DNA of 10,726 nt from UBA1151 sp963579925. GTDB taxonomy: Bacteria; Chloroflexota; Dehalococcoidia; Lucifugimonadales; Lucifugimonadaceae. This document shows, piece by piece, positions 1 through 6,243 of the stretch. A model generated the notes under the pieces. The model did no database searches. It was given only the letters and a program-made list of their open reading frames with translations, and was not told the origin of the DNA. A program made the position numbers and the translations under genes. The stretch lies in NCBI GenBank assembly GCA_963579925.1, contig CAUZJA010000087.1, positions 1 through 10,726 of the forward strand, written 5' to 3'. Every line of letters begins with the position of its first letter. The first letter of the stretch is position 1.

Positions 1-1
1 C

Positions 2-655
2 ACCCCGCTTGAGGAGTCGGTCAGAGAGGCCGCAAACCTTGATTCGCCAATCATGTTCACCGATGCTGCCGATGCACCATCATCCGGCTCACCCGGCGAC
101 AGCAACGCCATCATCGAAGAGATCGTCCGGCAGGGCCAGGCGTACACCGTACTCGCACCAATCGTGGATGCTCCGACTGCTGAAAAAGCACACCGACGCG
201 GCACCGGCGCCACTTTCATAGCCACAGTTGGCGGCGATCAGGATCCTTGCTACAGGCCGCTGGAGCTTGAACTCACGGTCCAGAGCATCTACGAGGGCGA
301 TGGCTTCCCACTGGAAACATGGGGCGGCCACGAAGACCCCGGCAACACCGCGGTGCTCACGTCCGGGAATCTGACGCTGGTCGTGATTTCGAATCCGATC
401 AACCTGGTCGACCGCGCACTCTTCTTCGCCAACGGGCTGGACCCGAAGGACTTCCACGCTACCGTGGTGAAGTCGCCACACTGCGAGCCGCAGTTTTTCC
501 AGGACTACGTCACCCGCAACTTCAACGTAGACGCACCCGGCTCAACCAGCGCAAACCTGCCCAGCCTGGGCCACACCAACGTCAAGCGCCCAATCTACCC
601 GCTGGACGAAGGCGTGGAGTACACCGGCGAAGTGGAGATCTTCACGCGGGACTAG
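2..655 (+). CDS. M81 family metallopeptidase / MlrC-like protein, C-terminal part (5' end outside window)
   Basis: The reading frame is open from base 2 and ends at TAG 653-655, giving 217 residues of a protein that begins upstream; the internal ATG at 53 lies inside the conserved domain and is not the start. The piece matches what I know of the MlrC C-terminal domain: an acidic stretch MFTDAADAP followed by the glycine-rich SGSPGDSNAI, then a beta-rich region ending TGEVEIFTRD. The family is named for microcystinase C (peptidase family M81), which cleaves linearised microcystin fragments. Environmental homologues are numerous and most are uncharacterised, so a toxin-degrading role should not be assumed. 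The N-terminal putative metal-binding domain is not visible. The gene converges on the small-subunit gene, leaving 33 bp with no convincing terminator. Family call fairly sure; substrate unknown. Confidence 0.82.
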   Translation, partial: TPLEESVREAANLDSPIMFTDAADAPSSGSPGDSNAIIEEIVRQGQAYTVLAPIVDAPTAEKAHRRGTGATFIATVGGDQDPCYRPLELELTVQSIYEGDGFPLETWGGHEDPGNTAVLTSGNLTLVVISNPINLVDRALFFANGLDPKDFHATVVKSPHCEPQFFQDYVTRNFNVDAPGSTSANLPSLGHTNVKRPIYPLDEGVEYTGEVEIFTRD

Positions 656-688
656 CGTTCTGGTAAACGGATACGCGTCGGCGAGCGA

Positions 689-1123
689 CTAGTCCACTTT
701 TCTCCAGAACGGCTCACGCTGCTTCACGGTATCCAGCACACCTTCCCGCCATGCCGGCAGATCCCAGCCCAGCGGTTGCAAGGCACCGGTACGCCAGCCT
801 ATTCGTTCGTGGACGTCGCTATCGGAGTAGTACGCCAGATACGCCACCTCCAAGAACAACTCAAACTGCGCCGGACTTGGCGTCTCCAGCTTTCTGAGCG
901 CCTCCGTTTGGTCATCTGGCGACGACTCTGAAAAAGCATCCCCAAGTCCTTCCAACACCGCCGCTAAAGCACCCCCGAAGCGTGCATGACCGTCCGCCAT
1001 ACGCTGGCATTCGGCAAGTATCGCGGGCGTGCCTGCGCCTGGCATCGTGTCTGACGGTGGAATGATGATATTCAACACCGCACCAAGCAGTTTCTGTTCA
1101 CTTTCTGTTCGCTGAGATGTCAT
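689..1123 (-). CDS. Gluconate 2-dehydrogenase subunit 3-like small subunit of a GMC dehydrogenase
   Basis: A 144-residue protein starting at ATG 1123-1121, which shares one base with the TAA stop of the upstream flavoprotein gene (TAATG), a typical sign of translational coupling. Recognisable family features are an N-terminal helix with IIIPPSDTMPGAGTP (about residues 20-34), a helical middle, and the C-terminal PLGWDLPAWREGVL segment (about 117-130). In known systems (gluconate, sorbitol and FAD-glucose dehydrogenases) this small gamma subunit stabilises the FAD subunit and often carries a twin-arginine signal for export of the complex. Here I see no twin-arginine motif or hydrophobic signal, and the start is fixed by the overlap, so the pair may stay in the cytoplasm. 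No cytochrome c subunit follows. Family call is good; the partner is inferred from the overlap. Confidence 0.8.
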   Translation of the reverse strand: MTSQRTESEQKLLGAVLNIIIPPSDTMPGAGTPAILAECQRMADGHARFGGALAAVLEGLGDAFSESSPDDQTEALRKLETPSPAQFELFLEVAYLAYYSDSDVHERIGWRTGALQPLGWDLPAWREGVLDTVKQREPFWRKVD

Positions 1124-2721
1124 TACCTCAAGTCTCCGCGCTCGTGAGCAATGTAGTCGGCAACCCGGAGCGCCACCGCCTGTATCGTGGGGGTTGGATT
1201 GACTGCGCCGCCGGTGACGAACACTGAGCCATCGACGATGAACAGGTTGTCGGCATCATGCGCCTGCCCGTACTGATTCACGACTGAAGTGGCAGAGTCC
1301 TCACCCATGCGTGCCGTGCCCATCAGGTGCCAGCCCGTGTTCTCAGAGAGAGCATTCTCCACCACTCTGCTTGCACCCGCCGTCTCCATGACTTTCCTTG
1401 CCGATTGCACCCCGTGTGCAAGCAGCTTCCTGGAGTTGTCGCTGAGACGATAATCCACTTTAGGACCGGGGATTCCGAAACGATCTACTCGAGTCGTATC
1501 CAGCATCACCTGGTTGTACTCCTCCGGCAGGTCATCGCCAATCACACCAAGCCCAAGGTTCTTGCCGAACCGCGCTGCAAACTCATCGTGATGGCCCGAT
1601 CCCCACGGCACGTTGCCAATCGCAGTTGGCGCAGGACCGAGGCCGCGCCCCATCTGGAACGTATAGCCACGCTTGAAGCCACGTGATTCGTCCGTTTCGT
1701 AGAACTCTTGCGACATGATGATGCAAGCCAGCGGCCCTTTGTACGTCGGCCCATCTAGGTTCTCGAACAGGCCCGAAGCACCGGCATAGACGTGGAACAT
1801 CAGGTTCTTGCCCACCTTCCCCGAGCTGTTCGCCAGCCCATCAGGATGCGAATCCGATGCCGAGTGCAGCAACATCCGCGGCGTACCGATACCGTTGCAG
1901 CCAACCACTACGGCTTTGGCGCTCAGGAATCCCGGCTCACCTTCGGGGTCGAAGTACTCGACGCCAGTCGCGCGTCCATCCGGTCCCGTAGTGATCTTGA
2001 ACACCGTTGTGTTATCCCAAATCTCCGCACCGGCCTCGATTGCATCCGGCAAGTACGTGATGTCAGCGCTCGCCTTCGCACCACGGCTACACCCAATGCC
2101 AAGCGGCCCACAGAAGTTGCACGCCTTCCGCCCTTTGTACTCCGTGGAGTTCACATGCACATCAGACGGCCACCAGTGCCAGCCAAGTTCATCGAACGCC
2201 CGTCCGATGTGTTCGCCATCCTGCCCAATCGGCAATGGTGGCATTTGACGCGGCGACCGCGGCGGGTTCGCAGGATCACCGGAAATCCCTGAGCAACCCA
2301 TCATCTCGTCGTTAAGATCGTAATAGCTCTCAAGGTCCCAGTAGCTGATCGGCCAGTCTTCAGCCACGCCATCAAGCGACTTCACCCGGAAGTCCGAGGG
2401 GTGGAAGCGCGGCACATGCCCCGTCCAGTGAATGGTGCTGCCGCCAACGGCGTTGTACATCTGGAGCTTGATAGCCGAGTCATCGTCGTTGACCGGGTAG
2501 TCGGCGGGAAGTTGGCGCACGTTCGGGTGGTAGGCCCACTTCGTACGCATCTGGTACTGCCAATCGTCCTGCGCCACCGCAAAAGTGCTGGGATCGACCC
2601 ACGGCCCCTGCTCGATGCAGATAACCCGGAATCCCGCCCGCGCCAAGCTCCACGTAACCGCCGCACCCGACGCACCAGACCCAATCACAATCACGTCCGT
2701 CTCAGACTGTCTCTTCGTCAT
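1123..2721 (-). CDS. GMC family FAD-dependent oxidoreductase (gluconate/sorbitol dehydrogenase-like large subunit)
   Basis: 532 residues, full length for the family. The start is ATG 2721-2719, preceded by an AGAGGGAG ribosome-binding sequence. An N-terminal Rossmann motif GSGASG (residues 14-19), with E37 as the likely FAD-ribose acid, is followed by GGSTIHWTG (93-101), a cysteine motif CNFCGPLGIGC (201-211), and the GMC C-terminal block with GWHLMGTARMG (463-473) and VDGSVFVTGGAVNPTPT (496-512). H465 and N508 are the expected catalytic pair. GMC enzymes of this branch oxidise sugars, sugar acids, polyols or glycosides and pass electrons to a partner rather than oxygen. The next gene encodes the matching small subunit. 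No signal peptide is visible. The cysteine motif has three cysteines, with Leu207 at a position where I recall a further Cys in relatives. Substrate unknown. Confidence 0.9.
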   Translation of the reverse strand: MTKRQSETDVIVIGSGASGAAVTWSLARAGFRVICIEQGPWVDPSTFAVAQDDWQYQMRTKWAYHPNVRQLPADYPVNDDDSAIKLQMYNAVGGSTIHWTGHVPRFHPSDFRVKSLDGVAEDWPISYWDLESYYDLNDEMMGCSGISGDPANPPRSPRQMPPLPIGQDGEHIGRAFDELGWHWWPSDVHVNSTEYKGRKACNFCGPLGIGCSRGAKASADITYLPDAIEAGAEIWDNTTVFKITTGPDGRATGVEYFDPEGEPGFLSAKAVVVGCNGIGTPRMLLHSASDSHPDGLANSSGKVGKNLMFHVYAGASGLFENLDGPTYKGPLACIIMSQEFYETDESRGFKRGYTFQMGRGLGPAPTAIGNVPWGSGHHDEFAARFGKNLGLGVIGDDLPEEYNQVMLDTTRVDRFGIPGPKVDYRLSDNSRKLLAHGVQSARKVMETAGASRVVENALSENTGWHLMGTARMGEDSATSVVNQYGQAHDADNLFIVDGSVFVTGGAVNPTPTIQAVALRVADYIAHERGDLR

Positions 2722-2730
2722 CAGCTCCCT

Positions 2731-2780
2731 CTGCCGTCGATGATGTCCGCATCAAAGCGTTGGTCATAACTCGACGGCAG
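2731..2780. promoter_or_regulatory. Perfect 10-bp inverted repeat in the divergent GMC / dehydrogenase intergenic region
   Basis: CTGCCGTCGA (2731-2740) and TCGACGGCAG (2771-2780) are exact reverse complements, 30 bp apart. Inside the spacer lies a smaller perfect hairpin TGATG-TCCG-CATCA (2741-2754). The left arm overlaps the edge of the GMC ribosome-binding sequence, so the structure could act as an operator pair for a dimeric regulator or as a stem-loop in the GMC mRNA leader. No strong promoter is obvious; a GATAAT (2843-2848) upstream of the + gene lacks a good -35 partner. Function is inference; the repeat itself is directly visible. Confidence 0.45.
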
Positions 2781-2888
2781 CGTATCCCCGCAACTGGCCG
2801 CAATCAACGGGAGTCAGTGGAATGTCGGTCGCAAGTGAGTGAGATAATCCAACGCTCTGCCCAGCAATCCCCAAAAGAGCACACCACA

Positions 2889-3977
2889 TTGACCAATCCC
2901 CGTGAGTTCAACATTGCAGTCCTGCCCGGCGACGGCATCGGCATCGAAGTGACGGAGGCTGCGTTGGCTGTGCTTGCGGCGGCGCAGAAGAAGCACGGCG
3001 GCTTCAAGCTATCGAATACCGAGATGCCTGCGGGTGCCGGACTCTATCGGGACACTGGCGTGGCGCTGCCTGAGGAGACGCTGCTGGGTGCGGGTGCTGC
3101 TGACGCCATCTACCTTGGCGCAATGGGTCTGCCAAACATTCGATATGACGATGGCACTGAAATTGCACCTCAACTGGACTTGAGGTTTAATTTTGGCCTG
3201 TATGCGGGAGTCCGTCCTGTTCGGGCGTATCCAAACGGGCCAAGCGCGCTTTCTGACCCACGTGCAGGCGACATCGACTTCGTTCTGATTCGCGAAAGCA
3301 CAGAAGGCCTCTTCGCATCTCGCGGCAAAGGCACAGTGGAAGATGACCGAGAAGCTCGTGAGACGATGGTCATCACTCGCCCGGTCTCAGAAGAGCTGTT
3401 CGACTTCTCGTTCGCTCTGGCTCGCCGCCGCAAGGCGATCGGACGCGCCGGTCACGTCACGCTGGTCGACAAAGCCAACGTGTTCACGGCGTTCGCATTC
3501 TTCCGCAAGATCTTCGACGAACGCGCCGCCAACTTCGCAGACATCACGTCAGACCACCACTACGTCGATGCAATGGCGCTGGACATGATTCGTAGGCCGT
3601 GGGACTTCGATGTGATGGTGACGGAGAACATGTTCGGCGACATTCTCTCCGACCTCGCAGCGGGACTCGTCGGCGGCATGGGTTTCGCACCCTCCGCTGA
3701 TATCGGTTCGGACAACGCCGTGTTCCAGCCAGCCCACGGCACCGCCCCCGACATCATGGGCACCGGTACGGCGAACCCTATCGCCGCAATTCTCTCGGCC
3801 TCAATGATGCTTGAGTGGCTTGGCGACCGAGACGATGCCCAGGCCTGTAAAGACGCCGCCGTCTCGATTGACGAGGCAGTATCGCTCGCCATATCCGAGC
3901 GAGGCATCCGCACCGCGGACGTGGGTGGCACGCACAAGACCGATCAGGTAGTCGAAGCGGTGATTGATTTGCTGTGA
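2889..3977 (+). CDS. Isocitrate/isopropylmalate dehydrogenase family protein (beta-hydroxyacid oxidative decarboxylase)
   Basis: I choose TTG 2889 as the start because it places the conserved N-terminal strand NIAVLPGDGIG at residues 8-18, as in the family, giving 362 residues. In-frame TTG 2760 and GTG 2817 and 2835 would add unrelated sequence. The substrate arginines are present: R99 (QLDLRF), R109 (GVRPVR) and R135 (IREST). So are K195 (VDKANV) and the metal-binding aspartates D227, D251 and D255 (NMFGDILSD). The nucleotide loop PAHGTAPDIMG (281-291) is also intact. Members oxidise a 2-hydroxyacid with NAD(P) and decarboxylate it, using a divalent metal; substrates include isopropylmalate, isocitrate, homoisocitrate, D-malate and tartrate. 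The position of the family's catalytic Tyr, in ESTEGLF, is Phe142 here. No leucine-pathway neighbours are present, so a catabolic role is as likely as LeuB. Divergent from the GMC pair. Confidence 0.85.
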   Translation: MTNPREFNIAVLPGDGIGIEVTEAALAVLAAAQKKHGGFKLSNTEMPAGAGLYRDTGVALPEETLLGAGAADAIYLGAMGLPNIRYDDGTEIAPQLDLRFNFGLYAGVRPVRAYPNGPSALSDPRAGDIDFVLIRESTEGLFASRGKGTVEDDREARETMVITRPVSEELFDFSFALARRRKAIGRAGHVTLVDKANVFTAFAFFRKIFDERAANFADITSDHHYVDAMALDMIRRPWDFDVMVTENMFGDILSDLAAGLVGGMGFAPSADIGSDNAVFQPAHGTAPDIMGTGTANPIAAILSASMMLEWLGDRDDAQACKDAAVSIDEAVSLAISERGIRTADVGGTHKTDQVVEAVIDLL

Positions 3978-3989
3978 ACACAGGACAGA

Positions 3990-4072
3990 CGTAGGGGTGC
4001 CCCTTGTCGGTACCCGGCTGCTCGGGTTGCGGCGATCGCGGAACCGGGCAACCACAAGGGATTGCCCCTACG
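3990..4072. repeat. 83-bp imperfect palindrome, likely a dispersed hairpin repeat
   Basis: The left arm GTAGGGGTGCCCCTTGT (3991-4007) pairs with the right arm ACAAGGGATTGCCCCTAC (4054-4071); the outer pair C3990-G4072 and inner segments around TACCCGG (4011-4017) and CCGGGCAA (4044-4051) extend the symmetry. It lies 12 bp after the dehydrogenase stop and 128 bp before the next gene. The GTAGGGGC...GCCCCTAC termini resemble dispersed intergenic repeats I remember from Chloroflexota and some cyanobacterial genomes, but only one copy is in this window. It could also act as an mRNA 3'-end stabiliser; it lacks a T-run, so it is not a standard terminator. Confidence 0.65.
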
Positions 4073-4200
4073 ACAGATGGTGACGATCGCGTCGCACCAC
4101 TTGAACCCCGCCCCATCTCCAGTTACTCTGCCGCAACCGTTTGTCATAGCGGCCGAATCGCACATTCGCAGCCCAACCTATTCGGTGGAAAAACATTCCC

Positions 4201-4470
4201 ATGAAACGCCAGAGAGTTATGTACTTGAACGCGGCCTCAAGGAGCCTCAGAGCTCCCGTTGTGGGGTTCGCAATCCATGAGCCCGTGCCGTCCGATGCGC
4301 CGCAGATTGAGGCCGGTGTGGAGATGCCGTATGAGACGGTGCATAACGCGATTCTCGATGGCTGGAAGGTGATCCACTTCCCAGCCCAGCGTGCTGAGGG
4401 GCACCCCGAAAAGGTTGGTGTGTTTGGCTACGAATTCGTCCTGGACCAGATCGTAGACGTCGATGAGTAA
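4201..4470 (+). CDS. Conserved-looking small protein of unknown function, coupled to the PhyH gene
   Basis: 89 residues from ATG 4201, preceded at 10 bases by GGTGGAA (4184-4190); the alternative ATG 4219 has AGAGAG only two bases ahead, too close to serve as its ribosome-binding site. The gene overlaps the next by eight bases (4463-4470), which supports it being translated and cotranscribed. I do not recognise a domain. The protein is soluble, without signal or membrane segment; the middle carries HEPVPSDAPQIEAG and VHNAILDGWKVIHFPAQ, and the end (GVFGYEFVLDQIVDVDE) reads like a beta strand with an acidic tail. It might be a partner or substrate-handling protein of the dioxygenase, by position only. 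Confidence 0.6.
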   Translation: MKRQRVMYLNAASRSLRAPVVGFAIHEPVPSDAPQIEAGVEMPYETVHNAILDGWKVIHFPAQRAEGHPEKVGVFGYEFVLDQIVDVDE

Positions 4471-5323
4471 GACCAACACACCGAATTTGCTGAGCGACGA
4501 TCAAATCGCGTCGTTCATCATCAACGGCTACATCATCATCGAGCCTGACCACGCACGCAACTACAACGAGAACATTTTCAGTAGCCTCAGGGAGATGCCC
4601 GAGAATCCCGGTGAGCACATTCAAGAGGCCCTCCCCGCAATCAATGACTTGCTGGAGCACCGCACAGTAGTCGGTGCGCTCGCTAGTTTGCTCGGTTCTG
4701 GCTACACCCGCGACAAGGGCGGACACATCCACATGAACCCGCCGCACACCCGTGCGCAGCCCTGGCATCAGGACGAGCGTTTCGGCCGGGGCCATCAGGA
4801 CCGCGACGGCGATCACATCAAGCAGGCGATGCTGATGTACTACCCGAAAGACGTCACCGAAGACATGGGGCCAACTGTGATTCTTCCCGGAAGTCATCGG
4901 CGAGTTGCCAGCCCGGAGTCGATGGTCACGCTGGTGAACCTGAAGGACCAGGTCTTTACGACCGTGAACGCCGGTGCAGTGGTTTTGACGCACCCTGACA
5001 TCTGGCACGCCGGAACGGGCAACCGTAGCGATCGCGTTCGCTACATGGTCAAGATGCATTTCAGTCGGAACCAGCAGAACAGCGAACCATCGTGGAGCCA
5101 CGACCCCGCCAATCTCGCAGAGATCCGGCTCCGCCTCGATAGCGAGCACCCGTCAACGCTCTCACGCAACGAGTACGAGGCGGATCACGCCACACGCGTC
5201 AGAACCTGGAACAATATCGCGGGCACCGCTGCCATGCCGTTGCAGTCAGGATCACACCTTGGCGGGCCGTGGCCGGTCTCAGGCGGAGCGACAACCGCAT
5301 CACGCCAACGGCGGGACGTCTAG
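4463..5323 (+). CDS. Phytanoyl-CoA dioxygenase (PhyH) family Fe(II)/2-oxoglutarate oxygenase
   Basis: 286 residues, usual size for the family, starting at ATG 4463 inside the end of the preceding small gene, so probably translated by coupling. The N-terminus (LLSDDQIASFIINGYIII, 9-26) is the typical PhyH opening. The double-stranded beta-helix shows the iron triad: H102 and D104 in WHQDE, and H182 in DIWHAGTG. R191 or R193 in RSDRVRY is the likely 2-oxoglutarate ligand. VILPGSHRR (139-147) is another family hallmark. Such enzymes hydroxylate a small molecule, releasing CO2 and succinate; bacterial members act on many substrates, so the name does not imply phytanoyl-CoA. The last 50 residues, from about 235 on, fall outside the core and I do not recognise them. 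Its stop overlaps the SDR stop on the other strand. Confidence 0.87.
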   Translation: MSKTNTPNLLSDDQIASFIINGYIIIEPDHARNYNENIFSSLREMPENPGEHIQEALPAINDLLEHRTVVGALASLLGSGYTRDKGGHIHMNPPHTRAQPWHQDERFGRGHQDRDGDHIKQAMLMYYPKDVTEDMGPTVILPGSHRRVASPESMVTLVNLKDQVFTTVNAGAVVLTHPDIWHAGTGNRSDRVRYMVKMHFSRNQQNSEPSWSHDPANLAEIRLRLDSEHPSTLSRNEYEADHATRVRTWNNIAGTAAMPLQSGSHLGGPWPVSGGATTASRQRRDV

Positions 5324-6207
5324 CGCATGTGGCCTCCGCCGTTTACGTCGAGGGTTACGCCGTTGATGTAGCTGGAGCGCTCTGAGGCCAGGAAGATGAC
5401 GGCCTCTGCCTGCTCACGCGTTTCTGAGGCCCGCCCGAGAGGGATGAACCACGGCTGCGGTTCTGGCATCTCGAGTCCCTCTTCCTTCGCCTCGTCGATA
5501 GCAGCGTTGAACGCATCTCTACGAATCATCATTCGAGGATTCGCCACCGCTCCTGGTGAGACTGCATTCGCACGAATCCCAAACGGCCCGAGCTCTCTGG
5601 AGAGATGGCGAATCATGCCGCTCACCCCGGCCTTAGACGCCGCATACGCGGCGTATGCAAACGCACCCGTAGGCGAGCCTGTCATGGCCCCGGTCGATGA
5701 GAAGGATACGATGGTCCCTTCACCTCGCTGTTTCATGTGTGGCAGCACCGCTCGGATGCACAGGAACACGGTCTTGAGGTTGAACTCCATCGTCCCGTCC
5801 CAGTCCGCCTCGCTAACCTGCTCCGTCCAGAGCTGGGTCATGCCCTCTGACTTGTAGATGTAATCGCCGGTCTCCTCATTGCGTTCGAGATACGTCGCGG
5901 TGGTACCGCTACCACCTGCGACGGTTGCCAGCGAGTCGATGCGACCGAGCTTTTCCAGAACGTTGGCCACGCCAGCTTCAACCTGCCCGGCGTCCAGCAG
6001 ATCGACCACCTCCCAGTGCGCCCGACCACCTGCGGCTTCGACTTCGGCGGCGGCCTCCCGTAGGCGCGGCTCATCGATGTCAAATATCGCTACGTCAGCG
6101 CCTTCTGCTGCTGCCACTGAGACCACAGCGCGGCCAATGCCGTTGGCTCCGCCGGTGATGAGGATGACCTTGCCTCGCAGTGAGTTGCTCTCTCGTTTGG
6201 TGCTCAT
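5320..6207 (-). CDS. Short-chain dehydrogenase/reductase (SDR), NAD-preferring
   Basis: I choose ATG 6207 (295 residues), with GGACGAG 6-12 bases ahead; an in-frame GTG at 6222 would add five residues and lacks a better ribosome-binding site. The classical SDR pattern is complete: cofactor glycines GGANGIG (19-25), acidic D43 at the end of strand two (FDID) suggesting NAD rather than NADP, VAGG in place of the usual NNAG motif, N143, S171, Y188 and K192 (YAASK), and SPGAV (217-221). A segment of about 30 residues near 100-132, between the VAGG strand and the next helix, makes it longer than the usual 250. It is third in the minus-strand operon, 36 bp after the molybdenum subunit. A role in oxidising a hydroxyl of a sugar-acid intermediate is plausible but inferred from context. 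Confidence 0.9.
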   Translation of the reverse strand: MSTKRESNSLRGKVILITGGANGIGRAVVSVAAAEGADVAIFDIDEPRLREAAAEVEAAGGRAHWEVVDLLDAGQVEAGVANVLEKLGRIDSLATVAGGSGTTATYLERNEETGDYIYKSEGMTQLWTEQVSEADWDGTMEFNLKTVFLCIRAVLPHMKQRGEGTIVSFSSTGAMTGSPTGAFAYAAYAASKAGVSGMIRHLSRELGPFGIRANAVSPGAVANPRMMIRRDAFNAAIDEAKEEGLEMPEPQPWFIPLGRASETREQAEAVIFLASERSSYINGVTLDVNGGGHMR

Positions 6208-6243
6208 ACGGCTCTCGTCCACTCCAGTTTTGAACTCAGACGC

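Noticed and set aside
656..711. 8-bp inverted repeat CGTTCTGG / CCAGAACG around the MlrC and small-subunit ends, as a bidirectional terminator
   Set aside because: The arms are 40 bp apart, one arm lies inside the small-subunit coding region, there is no T-run, and pairs this short are expected many times by chance.
2760..2888. Longer start (TTG 2760) for the isocitrate/isopropylmalate-family dehydrogenase
   Set aside because: The added 43 residues lack family similarity and would run through the intergenic inverted repeat; TTG 2889 gives the normal family length.
4154..4168. Small hairpin CGAAT-CGCAC-ATTCG before the 89-aa gene as a regulatory element
   Set aside because: Five-base stem only, no associated promoter boxes; not distinguishable from chance.
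4247..5149. 300-codon open frame on the minus strand opposite the PhyH gene
   Set aside because: It lies wholly antisense to the small gene and PhyH, shows no recognisable domain and has a composition typical of a shadow frame in GC-rich DNA; the + strand reading has full catalytic motifs.
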